DNA of 64,000 bases from Micrococcaceae bacterium Sec5.8 (lineage in GTDB: Bacteria; Actinomycetota; Actinomycetes; Actinomycetales; Micrococcaceae), in NCBI GenBank assembly GCA_039636775.1, contig CP143429.1, forward strand, positions 3,806,956-3,870,955. Reading direction: 5' to 3'. Both the position numbers and the translations under genes were made by a program. Shown here in pieces: positions 34,006-43,294 of this stretch (position 1 is its first letter; the number at the start of each line of letters is the position of its first letter). A model generated the notes under the pieces. It did not search any database. It worked only from the letters and a program-made list of their open reading frames with translations, and was not told the origin of the DNA.

Positions 34006-35688
34006 CTAGCGGGCGCGTTCGACGCGCTTTTCGTCCCAGACCGGCTCGGCCGATTCGTAGACCTTCCCGTCGGAGCCAAAGACCAGGAAGCGGTCGAAGG
34101 TCCGGGCGAACCAGCGGTCGTGCGTCACGGCCAGGACCGTGCCCTCAAAGTGGTCGATGGCCCGTTCCAGTGCCTCGGCCGAGTGCAGGTCCAGGTTGTC
34201 GGTGGGTTCGTCGAGCAGCAGCAAGGTGGCGCCGGAGAGTTGCAGCAGCAGGATCTGGAACCGGGCCTGCTGCCCGCCGGACAGGGATTCGTACTTTTGC
34301 TCCGATTGCGGGGCCAGCCCGTATCCGTCGAGCGCGCCGGCGGCGGCCTCGCGCCCCATCCCCGAGCGGTGTTCGTCGCCGCGGTGCAGGATTTCAAGCA
34401 GGGTCTTGCCCAGGAGGTCGGGCCTGACATGGGTCTGGGCGAAGAAACCGGGCCGGATCCGGGCGCCGAGCTTTACCGTACCCTCGTGCGGGACCTCGGC
34501 AATGTCCACTTCGGACACCGGCAGGTGCTCCCGCTCGGGATCGGTGCCGCCGGTGGCCAGCAGGCGCAGGAAGTGACTCTTCCCTGAACCGTTGGAGCCC
34601 AGGACCCCCACCCGGTCACCGAACCAGACCTCGGTCGAGAAAGGCTTCATCAGCCCCGTGAGTTCCAGCTTCTCCGCCACGATGGCACGCTTGGCGGTCC
34701 GGCCGCCCTTGAGCCGCATTTGCACGTTCTGCTCGATCGGCAGGGCCTCGGGCGGACCGGCTTCGAGGAACTTCGCCAGCCGGGTCTGGGCAGCGTGGTA
34801 CCGGTTGGCCATGTCGGAGCGGAACGCGGCTTTGTTCTTGTACATGTTGACGAGTTCCTTGAGCTTGATGTGCTCCTCGTCCCAGCGTTTCCGAAGCTCC
34901 TCGAAGCGGGCGTTCCGGTCGGCCCGGGCGTCCACGTAGGACCCGAAACCGCCGCCGTGGATCCAGGCCCCGGCGCCGTTGATGCCCGGCTCCAGGGTGA
35001 CGATGCGGCCCGCGGCGTTGTTCAGCAGTTCCCGGTCGTGGCTGATGAAGAACACCGTCTTCTTCGACTCGTTCAGCTTCGCCTCCAGCCAGCGCTTGCC
35101 GGGAACGTCGAGGTAGTTATCGGGCTCGTCGAGGAGCAGCAACTCATCGGGGCCGGCGAAAAGCGCCTCCAGCACCAGCCGCTTCTGCTCACCGCCGGAA
35201 AGGGTCGACGCCGGCCGGTGCTGTGCCCGGTCAAAGGGCAGACCGAGGGCGGCCATGCAGACTTCGTCCCAGACCGTTTCGACGTCGTAGCCCCCGGCGT
35301 CCCCCCAGTCCACGATCGCCTGCGCATACGTCATCTGGGTGGGCTCGTCGTCGTACTCCATCATCGCCAGTTCCGCGTCGTCCACGGCGCGGGCGGCGGC
35401 CGCGAGGGCGGGAGGCGCAGCCGAGACCAGGAGGTCGCGGACGGTGGAGTCGTCCCGGACCTGACCGACAAACTGGCGCATGATGCCCATATTCCCGGAA
35501 CGCCCAATGACGCCTTCGTCGGCGATGAGATCGCCGGAGATAATCCGGAACAACGTCGTCTTGCCTGTTCCGTTGGGACCAATCAGCGCCGTCTTGGTGC
35601 CGTCCGGAACCTTGAAGGTCACGCCGTTGAGCAGCTGGGTGCCGTCGGAGAGGAAGTAATCGATGTTGGAAACGTCAATATGAGCCAC
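34006..35688 (-). CDS. ABC-F family ATPase
   Basis: 560 residues with two ATP-binding cassettes and no membrane domain. Walker A GPNGTGKTTL and GSNGSGKSHF; signatures LSGGEQKRL and LSGGQQARF; Walker B LLLLDEPDNYLD and LLLLDEPTDNLD. An arm of ~80 helical residues links the cassettes. ABC-F proteins bind ribosomes and act in translation quality control or antibiotic protection. Subtype unclear; no antibiotic resistance context. Confidence 0.88.
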   Translation of the reverse strand: MAHIDVSNIDYFLSDGTQLLNGVTFKVPDGTKTALIGPNGTGKTTLFRIISGDLIADEGVIGRSGNMGIMRQFVGQVRDDSTVRDLLVSAAPPALAAAARAVDDAELAMMEYDDEPTQMTYAQAIVDWGDAGGYDVETVWDEVCMAALGLPFDRAQHRPASTLSGGEQKRLVLEALFAGPDELLLLDEPDNYLDVPGKRWLEAKLNESKKTVFFISHDRELLNNAAGRIVTLEPGINGAGAWIHGGGFGSYVDARADRNARFEELRKRWDEEHIKLKELVNMYKNKAAFRSDMANRYHAAQTRLAKFLEAGPPEALPIEQNVQMRLKGGRTAKRAIVAEKLELTGLMKPFSTEVWFGDRVGVLGSNGSGKSHFLRLLATGGTDPEREHLPVSEVDIAEVPHEGTVKLGARIRPGFFAQTHVRPDLLGKTLLEILHRGDEHRSGMGREAAAGALDGYGLAPQSEQKYESLSGGQQARFQILLLQLSGATLLLLDEPTDNLDLHSAEALERAIDHFEGTVLAVTHDRWFARTFDRFLVFGSDGKVYESAEPVWDEKRVERAR

Positions 35689-35735
35689 GGTTCCATCCTC
35701 CCACGGCCGTCCCCGCGGCCCCGATCCGCCGGCGC

Positions 35736-37730
35736 TCAGCCCGCGGCGGTGAGGAATTCCTTGAGCAACGGGCCAGAAACGGTGGCGCCGAGGCCGCCTT
35801 CTTCGACGAAGACGGCAACGGCGAGGTCGCCGTGAACGGCTACGATCCAGGCGTGGGTCTTGGGCGGGTTCTCGTCACCGAACTCCGCGGTTCCGGTCTT
35901 CGCCCCCACCGGCGCTCCGGGAACAGCGGCCAGGAAGCCGGCATGCCCGGAGGTGACCACTGCACGCATCATGTCCGCCAGGGCGGTGGCTTCCGCCGCC
36001 GTCACGGGTGTGCCGGATGCCTTGGCCGGCGCGGGGGCTGAGGAAGGTGGTGCCGCAGCGGCCGGCGTTGATGCAGCAGCTGCCGACGCGGTGGGCCCTG
36101 CGGCTCCGGCTGCCGCGCCGGGATTCACCACGAGCTGCGCAGCGACCGGGGCGCCCTTGGCGACCGAGCCTGCCATGATGGCGGCAGCGAGGGGGGACAT
36201 CAGCACCTTGCCCTGGCCGATCATTGAGGCGGCGTGTTCGGTACCGGAGGCATCGCCCGGAACCGAACCCAAAAACGCCGAAGCGCCCAGCGACGGGGCA
36301 TCCACTGCCACGCCGAGCGACGTGGCAGCGGACTCGAGCTGGGCCTGGGTGACCGCGTCGCGGGCGTTGATGAACGCGGTGTTGCAGGAGTGCGCGAAGG
36401 CATCGCGCAACGTCACGGATCCCAGGGAGGAGGCCGGATATCCTTCGGCGTTCTTAAAAGTCCGGCCATCGACGGAAAGCGTCGCCGGGCACTCCACCAG
36501 GGAATCCGGAGTCATGCCGTCGCGGATCATGGCCAGTGAATCCACAACTTTGAAGATGGAACCGGGGGCGTACTGGCCCAGCAGGGCGGTGTCGTAGCCG
36601 TTGCTGCCCGGTCCGGAGGCGGCGGCGAGGACGGCGCCGCTGGAGGGCCGGAGCGCCACGATGGCCGACGCCGGGCCCACCTTGCCCAGCACGTCCTCGG
36701 CCAGCTGCTGCAGGTTCGGGTCGAGGGTGGTTTTCAACGGGGTCCCGGGTACCATCGGCGCCTGGAACAGGACCCGGCGGCCGCCGTTGGCCAGGCCCTG
36801 CCGTTGCTCAGCGGTCAGGCCGGTCAGTTGGGCAAAGATCTGGGTGCCGTCGCTGCCGCGAAGCTGCGCGTCGTACTGCTGTTGCAGTCCGCCGGTGCCT
36901 GTGATCTCTCCTGCCGTGAGCGCCCCGCCGGATTGCTCAATCTGTTCGGCATTCGCCTCGGCCGCGGTGCCCAGCAGGGCCCGGGCAAAGCCGCGGCTGG
37001 GGGCGAGGGGCTGGGAGTCTGCGATGGCGCGCGCCCCCCGGATCGCAGCGATCTGATCGTCCGTGATGGTCCGGCCGTCCTCGCGCAGGGTGATGGCCGG
37101 GACGAAGGCCTCAGGGCCGGCCGCTTGGACCTGCTGGACGTAGGCCGCGGGGTCCACGCCTACCAGCTGTGCGAGTTCGGTGGCAGGCGGAGCCGGATCG
37201 GCGGCGGCCAGCAGGGGTTTGTCGATGCCGACGCTCACCACTGACCGGTAGGTGACCAGCTTGGTGTCCCCTGCGCCCAGGATGTCGGCGCGCTGCGGGG
37301 TGTCGGTCGCCGTGCCGAGGACTTCCCCTTCAGCCAGCTCCGGCACCAGAAGCTGCGGGCTCCAGACGGTGACCCACGTGTCCCCGGATTTCTTCAGCAG
37401 GGCGGACGTGGTGTATTTCCACTCCCCTGAGCCGATCTTCCAGACATAGTTCAACGGGACCGTGGCGGTGTCCTTGTCGAGCGTCAGCTCACCGCTGTCC
37501 ACGGCGGGCTTGACCGGGTTCAGTGCTTTGAACACTTCTTTGAGCTGACCGTCCGCTGCCGTGGACTCCTTGCCCTCAAACGGCACAGCCCCGATGTCGA
37601 GAGCCGCGACGGCGGCAGCAAGCTGCTTTGCCGCATCCTGCGCGCCGGCGCGGCCGTCGGAACAGCCCACCAACGAGCCGCCAAGAATGAGCCCAACCAG
37701 GGCCAGTGAAAGTTTTGATGAGTTCCCCAT
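35736..37730 (-). CDS. Lipoprotein penicillin-binding transpeptidase (NTF2-like N-terminal domain)
   Basis: 664 residues. Signal peptide with lipobox at C23 (SLVGC). An N-terminal NTF2-like (MecA_N) domain is followed by a dimerisation segment and a transpeptidase domain. Catalytic S391 in PGSIFKVV, the SxN motif S448-C-N, and KTG at 611-613. It cross-links peptidoglycan outside the membrane. An Ala/Pro-rich insert of ~45 residues precedes the KTG motif. Class B PBP of the PBP2a-like kind; lipid anchoring is unusual but seen in actinobacteria. Confidence 0.85.
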   Translation of the reverse strand: MGNSSKLSLALVGLILGGSLVGCSDGRAGAQDAAKQLAAAVAALDIGAVPFEGKESTAADGQLKEVFKALNPVKPAVDSGELTLDKDTATVPLNYVWKIGSGEWKYTTSALLKKSGDTWVTVWSPQLLVPELAEGEVLGTATDTPQRADILGAGDTKLVTYRSVVSVGIDKPLLAAADPAPPATELAQLVGVDPAAYVQQVQAAGPEAFVPAITLREDGRTITDDQIAAIRGARAIADSQPLAPSRGFARALLGTAAEANAEQIEQSGGALTAGEITGTGGLQQQYDAQLRGSDGTQIFAQLTGLTAEQRQGLANGGRRVLFQAPMVPGTPLKTTLDPNLQQLAEDVLGKVGPASAIVALRPSSGAVLAAASGPGSNGYDTALLGQYAPGSIFKVVDSLAMIRDGMTPDSLVECPATLSVDGRTFKNAEGYPASSLGSVTLRDAFAHSCNTAFINARDAVTQAQLESAATSLGVAVDAPSLGASAFLGSVPGDASGTEHAASMIGQGKVLMSPLAAAIMAGSVAKGAPVAAQLVVNPGAAAGAAGPTASAAAASTPAAAAPPSSAPAPAKASGTPVTAAEATALADMMRAVVTSGHAGFLAAVPGAPVGAKTGTAEFGDENPPKTHAWIVAVHGDLAVAVFVEEGGLGATVSGPLLKEFLTAAG

Positions 37731-37814
37731 CGCGCCATTATGCCCTGAACGCCGGACAATTCCCTTGTCACATGGTCCCCGCCGGCGGCCTGAACGCAGC
37801 AGCGGCGGGCGGAC

Positions 37815-38471
37815 TCAGAAGCGCCGGATGATCCTGCGCTGGGATGCTACGGCGATCGCCGCTGTACGGTTGTCCACCCCGAGCTTGCCGTAAATGTGCA
37901 CCAGGTGCGTTTTGACCGTTGCCTCGGAAATGAACAGCTGTTTGGCGATGGCCCGGTTGCCCAGCCCCGTGGCCAGGAGTTCCAGTAATTGGATTTCCCG
38001 GGCGGACAGGACCGGTTCGGGATTCCTGATCCGGCCCATCAGCCGGGCGGCCACTTCGGGGGCCAGCGCGGTCTGGCCCGCCGCGGCGGAGAGCACAGCC
38101 TGGCGGATCTGCTCCGGCGGGGCGTCCTTGAGCATGTAGCCGCTTGCGCCGGCCTCCACTGCGGCGAGAATGTCCGCGTCCGAGTCGTAGGTGGTGAGGA
38201 TCAGCACGGGCGGGGACGGCAGGCCTGCGAGTCCAGCTTTGATCCTGCCGGTCGCCGTGACGCCGTCCATACCGGCGCCCATCTGGAGGTCCATGAGAAC
38301 GACGTCGACCGGCTCGCCAAGGGTTTGGAGCCGCGACAGCTCCGCCAGCGCTGCTCCGCCGTCGGCTGCCTCGGCCACCACGGCGATGCCCTCGAAATCG
38401 CCCAGCATGGCGCGAAGCCCGGCCCGGACCACCGGATGGTCATCGACTAACAGCACGTGGATATCGTTCAT
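37815..38471 (-). CDS. NarL/LuxR-type response regulator
   Basis: 218 residues. Receiver domain with VLLVDDHPV and phospho-acceptor D61 (VLMDLQMG), then a C-terminal LuxR HTH with LSAREIQLLELLATGLGNRAIA. Overlaps the kinase gene by 4 bases (ATGA). Divergent from the FtsX/ATPase ABC pair, which it probably controls. Confidence 0.9.
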   Translation of the reverse strand: MNDIHVLLVDDHPVVRAGLRAMLGDFEGIAVVAEAADGGAALAELSRLQTLGEPVDVVLMDLQMGAGMDGVTATGRIKAGLAGLPSPPVLILTTYDSDADILAAVEAGASGYMLKDAPPEQIRQAVLSAAAGQTALAPEVAARLMGRIRNPEPVLSAREIQLLELLATGLGNRAIAKQLFISEATVKTHLVHIYGKLGVDNRTAAIAVASQRRIIRRF

Positions 38472-39814
38472 GACTCCTTCCCCACCGCAGCATCCCCGAG
38501 CGGGAGGCGGATAGCCACGACAGTTCCTTCACCGGGTGCGGATTCAACATCCAGCCGGCCGGCAAGTGCCGCCACCCGTTCCCGGAGCGACGTCAGCCCG
38601 AAACCCGAGCCATCCGCGCGGCTGGAGACCGCCGCGACAGCAACGGGATCAAACCCTGCCCCGTCGTCGTAAATATCCATCGCTACCTCGCTGCCCAGAA
38701 ACGACAGGGTGACGACGGCGGTGCGCGCCCGGGCGTGTACCCACACGTTCGCGAGGCTTGCCTGCGCGGCCCGGAGCAGGGTGGTGCGGTACTGGTTCGG
38801 CAGCTCCACGGGGGCTCCTTCGAGGTCGAAGCGGCAGCGCAACCGGGCCCCGCGGGCGGCCGCCTCGGTTTCCGTTTTTTCGCAGAGCCGGCGCAGGCTT
38901 TCCACCAGGGGGTCCTGCGTCGGGTTCTCCGCCGGGTCCCCGGCCGGGCCACCCGCCAGGGAGGGTGGCTGCAGGCCGCGGACAAAGTTGCGAGCCTCCG
39001 CCAGGTTTGCCGAAGCGGTCTCTTGCACCGTCCGGAGCCGCTCCCGGGCCAGGGCGGCGTCCCCGTCGTCGAGTGATTTCTCCGCCGAACGGCCCATCAG
39101 CACGATGCTGGAGAACCCCTGGGCCAGCGTGTCGTGGATTTCGCGGGCCAGCCGGGTCCGCTCGGCCAGGGTCCCGGCTTCATGCTGGCTGCGGGCAAGT
39201 TCGGCCCGGGTGCGGCGCAGTTCCTCAGCGGCGAGCCGCTGGTTCTCGGCCTCCAGGTAGAGCGCCCGGTAGGCCAGGCCGGTGACCACCGCAAAGGCCG
39301 CCCCGAATGCCGGTCCCAGCACCATGGGTAGTTGCAGGGCACTCCCGTCCTTGCTGGCGTTGTGAAACCACAAGGCCGCCACCACCAGCACGGTGCTGAG
39401 CGCGATCGCTGGCAGGGCCAGGCGCAGATCCAACACATGCAGCTGCAGGAAGAACAGCGGAAAGGCCAACCAAACGAAGTCGGCGCTGGCCCAGATCAGC
39501 AGCAGCCAGAGGAGGCAGACCATTCCCAGCCACAGGCCCGAGTACGGTCGAGGATCGAACCGGGACGGATCGGTGGCGTGGTGTTTCTCCAGGACGGTGC
39601 CCAGCAGGTAGACGGCGGCGAGCACCAAGGCGGTGGCCGGGGCGAACCAGCCCGTGCCCGGAAGACCCTCGCCCAGCAGCCGCACGCAGGCGACGAACAG
39701 CAAAATGGCGAAACCGCTGTGCAGGCACACCCGCAGAACGCGCAGAATCACGTCCGCGTTACTCCCGCCTGCCATCGGCGCGCCGGCCGGCGGGCCGTCC
39801 GCGTTCCCAAACAT
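38468..39814 (-). CDS. Sensor histidine kinase (HisKA_3 type)
   Basis: 448 residues from the ATG at 39814. In-frame codons further upstream run through the divergent promoter zone and were left out. About six membrane helices occupy residues ~25-185; the kinase part has RLAREIHDTLAQGFSSIVL with phospho-acceptor H227, then a HATPase domain with DIYDDGAGFD. Little extracellular sequence, so it probably senses through membrane helices or the partner transporter. Coupled to the response regulator. Confidence 0.9.
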   Translation of the reverse strand: MFGNADGPPAGAPMAGGSNADVILRVLRVCLHSGFAILLFVACVRLLGEGLPGTGWFAPATALVLAAVYLLGTVLEKHHATDPSRFDPRPYSGLWLGMVCLLWLLLIWASADFVWLAFPLFFLQLHVLDLRLALPAIALSTVLVVAALWFHNASKDGSALQLPMVLGPAFGAAFAVVTGLAYRALYLEAENQRLAAEELRRTRAELARSQHEAGTLAERTRLAREIHDTLAQGFSSIVLMGRSAEKSLDDGDAALARERLRTVQETASANLAEARNFVRGLQPPSLAGGPAGDPAENPTQDPLVESLRRLCEKTETEAAARGARLRCRFDLEGAPVELPNQYRTTLLRAAQASLANVWVHARARTAVVTLSFLGSEVAMDIYDDGAGFDPVAVAAVSSRADGSGFGLTSLRERVAALAGRLDVESAPGEGTVVAIRLPLGDAAVGKES

Positions 39815-40001
39815 GTTTTCAGCGTAGCCCGCACCGGTCCGTTTCCGGCCGGCGGACCCTGCCCTGACGCCACGATCAACCTTTTGTATGACCCGCGGTT
39901 CAACCTTTCCGGCGTCCAGCCCCAACCGTGCGGGCGATGCCCGCCCGGTCCCGCCGCCGGAGGCTTGTAACAAGAAGACGCCCCCCAGCAGAAGGACCCC
40001 T

Positions 40002-41096
40002 ATGTATCTCGCTATCCGCGATCTTCGCTTCGCCAAAGGCCGTTTCCTGCTCATGGGCGGAGTCGTCGCGCTCATCACCGTGCTGCTCGTCTTGTTGTCC
40101 GGGCTCACCGCCGGCCTCGGCAATCAGTCCATATCCGCCCTCGCCGCCTTACCGGCTGACCAGATTGTCTTCGGAGCTCCGGCCGGCGGCAGCGCCAAAG
40201 CTTCCTTCACCGAGTCAGAGGTGACCCGCGGACAATTGTCGGTATGGTCCGGCGCGGAAGGAGTCGCGCGGGCCGAACTGCTGGGCATCAGCCAGAGCCG
40301 CTTCCAGGCGGTGGGCACCACCGGCACGCCCACCGGGACGGCCAGCGTGGCCGTCTTCGGAACCGAGGGGAGCGGCCTGGCGCCCGCACCCGTGGTCGAC
40401 GGAACGGTGGTGGTCGGCTCCAGCCTCGCCCGGGACCTTGGACTGCAGGCCGGCAGCAGGGCCACTATCGGCGGCACGGCGTTGACGGTTTCTTCCGTGG
40501 TCCCGGATCAGTGGTACGCCCACACAGGAGTTATCTGGACCACCCTCGCCGATTGGCGGACGCTCGCCCACATCGACGCTGCCGGCGCGGCAGCGACCGT
40601 CATTGCCGTCACCGCCGATACCGGACATTCCCCCGGCACCGCCGCCACAAACACAGCGGCCGGCACCCTCAGTACCACCCGCGACGGCTCCTTCCAGGCG
40701 CTCGGGTCCTACAAAAGCGAAAACGGGTCCCTCCTGCTCATGCAGGCCTTCCTCTACGGAATCTCCGCTCTCGTCATCGTGGCTTTCCTGACTGTATGGA
40801 CGGTGCAGCGAACCCGTGACATCGCCGTCCTCAAGGCCCTTGGCGGGTCTTCCGGCTATGTGCTCCGGGACGCCATGGTCCAGGCAGCGATCGTGCTCCT
40901 CACCGGGGCCGCGGCCGGCGGTGCAGTTGGCATAGCGGGCGGAGCCTTCGCTTCCCGGGCTGTCCCGTTTTTGCTGACGCCGAACACTACTGTGCTCCCC
41001 GTCGCGGGCATCGTCGTCCTGGGACTGGCGGGCGCCGCCTTGGCAACCCGCGGCGTTACCCGGGTGGACCCGCTGCTGGCCCTCGGTGGCAACTGA
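40002..41096 (+). CDS. FtsX-like ABC transporter permease
   Basis: 364 residues from the ATG at 40002 (AGAAGGA ahead; the open frame from 39888 adds unrelated residues). N-terminal helix, a large extracellular MacB-like domain, then three C-terminal helices with VQRTRDIAVLKALGGSSGYV, the FtsX/MacB hallmark. It lies 187 bases from the divergent kinase gene and is co-transcribed with the ATPase gene 43 bases later. Such pairs expel lipoproteins, peptides or drugs. Confidence 0.87.
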   Translation: MYLAIRDLRFAKGRFLLMGGVVALITVLLVLLSGLTAGLGNQSISALAALPADQIVFGAPAGGSAKASFTESEVTRGQLSVWSGAEGVARAELLGISQSRFQAVGTTGTPTGTASVAVFGTEGSGLAPAPVVDGTVVVGSSLARDLGLQAGSRATIGGTALTVSSVVPDQWYAHTGVIWTTLADWRTLAHIDAAGAAATVIAVTADTGHSPGTAATNTAAGTLSTTRDGSFQALGSYKSENGSLLLMQAFLYGISALVIVAFLTVWTVQRTRDIAVLKALGGSSGYVLRDAMVQAAIVLLTGAAAGGAVGIAGGAFASRAVPFLLTPNTTVLPVAGIVVLGLAGAALATRGVTRVDPLLALGGN

Positions 41097-41139
41097 CCCG
41101 CCGCCAAAATCCCTAAACATTCTTTGAAAGGCATATACA

Positions 41140-41841
41140 GTGAATAGCGCTCTTAGCCTCGTCCACGTCACCCTCGAGTACCCCGATGGTGATGGCACGC
41201 TCAAGGCCCTTGACGACGTTAGCCTGCACATCGCTCCGGGGGAATTCCTGTCCCTTGTGGGCCCCTCCGGATCAGGCAAATCCTCCCTGCTGGCAGTGGC
41301 CGCAACGCTCGTCAAGCCCACAGTGGGCAGGGTGGTCATAGGCGGGGCGGACGCAGGATTGCTTTCCGATGCGGGCCGCGCCTCCCTGCGCCGGGACCGG
41401 ATCGGCATCATCTTCCAGCAGCCGAATTTGCTGCCGTCCCTGACGGCATTGGAGCAACTGGTGATCGCTGAGCACCTGCGCGGCAACTCGGCAGGTGAGG
41501 CGTCCGGCCGTGCCGCGGGACTCCTGGACCTTGTCGGTCTGGCTTCGGTCGCGGGCAAGCGCCCCCACCAACTATCCGGCGGCCAGCGGCAACGGGTGAA
41601 CATCGCCCGCGCCCTCATGGGAGACCCCGTTGTGCTCCTGGTGGATGAACCCACGGCAGCTCTGGATCAGGAGCGAAGCGAGGCCATTGTGCAACTGCTG
41701 CGCCAGGTGACCGATGAGTTCAGGGTGGCCACCGTGATGGTCACGCACGACACCGGTCTTGTCCCGCTGACGGATACGGTGGCCAGCATGCTCGATGGCG
41801 CACTCTGCGCACCGCGGCCGGCCGATGCCGTCCCCGCTTGA
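41140..41841 (+). CDS. ABC transporter ATP-binding protein (MacB/LolD type)
   Basis: 233 residues, GTG start preceded by GAAAGG. Walker A GPSGSGKSSLL, signature LSGGQRQRVNIARALM, Walker B VVLLVDEPTAALD. The length and sequence match the MacB/LolD group that pairs with FtsX-like permeases. Partner of the permease encoded immediately upstream. Confidence 0.9.
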   Translation: MNSALSLVHVTLEYPDGDGTLKALDDVSLHIAPGEFLSLVGPSGSGKSSLLAVAATLVKPTVGRVVIGGADAGLLSDAGRASLRRDRIGIIFQQPNLLPSLTALEQLVIAEHLRGNSAGEASGRAAGLLDLVGLASVAGKRPHQLSGGQRQRVNIARALMGDPVVLLVDEPTAALDQERSEAIVQLLRQVTDEFRVATVMVTHDTGLVPLTDTVASMLDGALCAPRPADAVPA

Positions 41842-41854
41842 GGTGCTGAGGGTC

Positions 41855-43294
41855 CTAGAGTCCCAGGCGTGGGACGGCCAAACCAAATATGTCTCTTAGG
41901 GCATATTTGGCGGCATGATATCCCGGCATCCCCGTCACCCCGGGGCCTGGCGGAGTTGAGGAGGAACACAGGTATACGCCGGGCAAGGGCGTGCGCCAGG
42001 GAACGGGACCAACCACGGGCCGCTGAAGAAGGCCGCGCAGATCCATCAGTCCGGCGCTGAAGTCCCCGCCGACGTAGTTCTCGTTGTACAGGCTCAGACC
42101 AGCCGCCGTCGTGACGTGGTGGCCGACGATGAGGTCACGGAACCCGGGAGCGAACCGCTCCAGCTGGGCTATGACGGCCTCGGCCATGTCCACGGTGGAA
42201 CCTGCCGGGACGTGGCAGTAGCTCCACAGGATGTGCCGCCCCGCAGGCGCCCGTCCGGCGTCGAAACGCGACGGCTGGGAGACCAGGACGTACGGGCGGT
42301 CGGGATGCCGGCCGGCGGCGACGAGATTCTCCGCTTCCGCCATTTCCGCGCGGGTTCCGCCCACATGGATGGTGCCGGCGTCGGCCAGCCCGGGCGCTGT
42401 CCAGGGGACCGGTCCAGAAAGGATGAAGTCAACCTTGCAGGCCCCGTCGCCGAACCGGAACGATTCGAGGGCGCGGCCGTACCGCTCCGGAAGTTTGCCG
42501 CCTGCCAGCCGCAGGAGTCCCGGCGGCGCCACATCGAGCAACGTGGCCTGCACCGGAGGCAGCTCCGCCAGGGATCCGATCCGTGCGCCGGTCTCCACCG
42601 CTCCGCCGTGGGCCTCGATGTCGGCGATCATCGCCCCCGCAATGGCCGCGGAGCCGCCGATCGGTACGGGCCAGCCGACTGTATGGGCCAGCGTGCCGAG
42701 CATAAGTCCGGCTCCGGCGGCCGCCAGCGCTGGCAGCCGGGACACCGCATGCGCAGCGACGCCGGTCAGCAGCGCGGGCGCGAGGTCTTCGCGGAACCTT
42801 GCACCCCAGAGCGGTGAACCCTGCTCCAGGACGCGGGCGCCGAAGAGAGCGGCCGCCACCGGGTCCCGCGGAATACGTAGGAGCTGGTTCAGTGTCAGGT
42901 CTGTGATGCCGTCCGCGTGCTGGACGAGCGGGGCCATGAGCTGCCTGAACGCCGTCCCGTCGCGTCCCAGACCCGCGGCTGTTTGCTCCAGTGAGCGGTA
43001 GGCCAGGGCGGCCCGTCCGCCGTCGAGCGGGGTGCCGTAGGAGACCTCTGGAACTTCGAGCCGGATCCGCCGGGATAGCTCGAAGTCCCGGAAGAACGGT
43101 GAGGCCAGGGCCATTGGGTGCACCGCCGAGCAGACATCATGAAAGTGCCCGGGTTCAATGAGCTCCGTTGTGCGCAACCCGCCGCCCGGCGATGGTGCGG
43201 CCTCGTAAACGTGCACTTTTAGTCCGGCACGTGCCAGTGTCACGGCGGCAGCGAGCCCATTCGGTCCTGATCCAACAACGGCGACATCAGGCAT
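41855..43294 (-). CDS. FAD-dependent oxidoreductase, phytoene-desaturase-like
   Basis: 479 residues. Dinucleotide-binding motif VAVVGSGPNGLAAAVTLARA at the N-terminus, then a long substrate domain. The C-terminal SSTPPGPGVTGMPGYHAAK is typical of actinobacterial NAD(P)/FAD proteins related to phytoene dehydrogenases. No carotenoid genes lie nearby, so a carotenoid role is not supported. The start overlaps the GT87 stop by 8 bases, indicating coupling; substrate unknown. Confidence 0.82.
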   Translation of the reverse strand: MPDVAVVGSGPNGLAAAVTLARAGLKVHVYEAAPSPGGGLRTTELIEPGHFHDVCSAVHPMALASPFFRDFELSRRIRLEVPEVSYGTPLDGGRAALAYRSLEQTAAGLGRDGTAFRQLMAPLVQHADGITDLTLNQLLRIPRDPVAAALFGARVLEQGSPLWGARFREDLAPALLTGVAAHAVSRLPALAAAGAGLMLGTLAHTVGWPVPIGGSAAIAGAMIADIEAHGGAVETGARIGSLAELPPVQATLLDVAPPGLLRLAGGKLPERYGRALESFRFGDGACKVDFILSGPVPWTAPGLADAGTIHVGGTRAEMAEAENLVAAGRHPDRPYVLVSQPSRFDAGRAPAGRHILWSYCHVPAGSTVDMAEAVIAQLERFAPGFRDLIVGHHVTTAAGLSLYNENYVGGDFSAGLMDLRGLLQRPVVGPVPWRTPLPGVYLCSSSTPPGPGVTGMPGYHAAKYALRDIFGLAVPRLGL

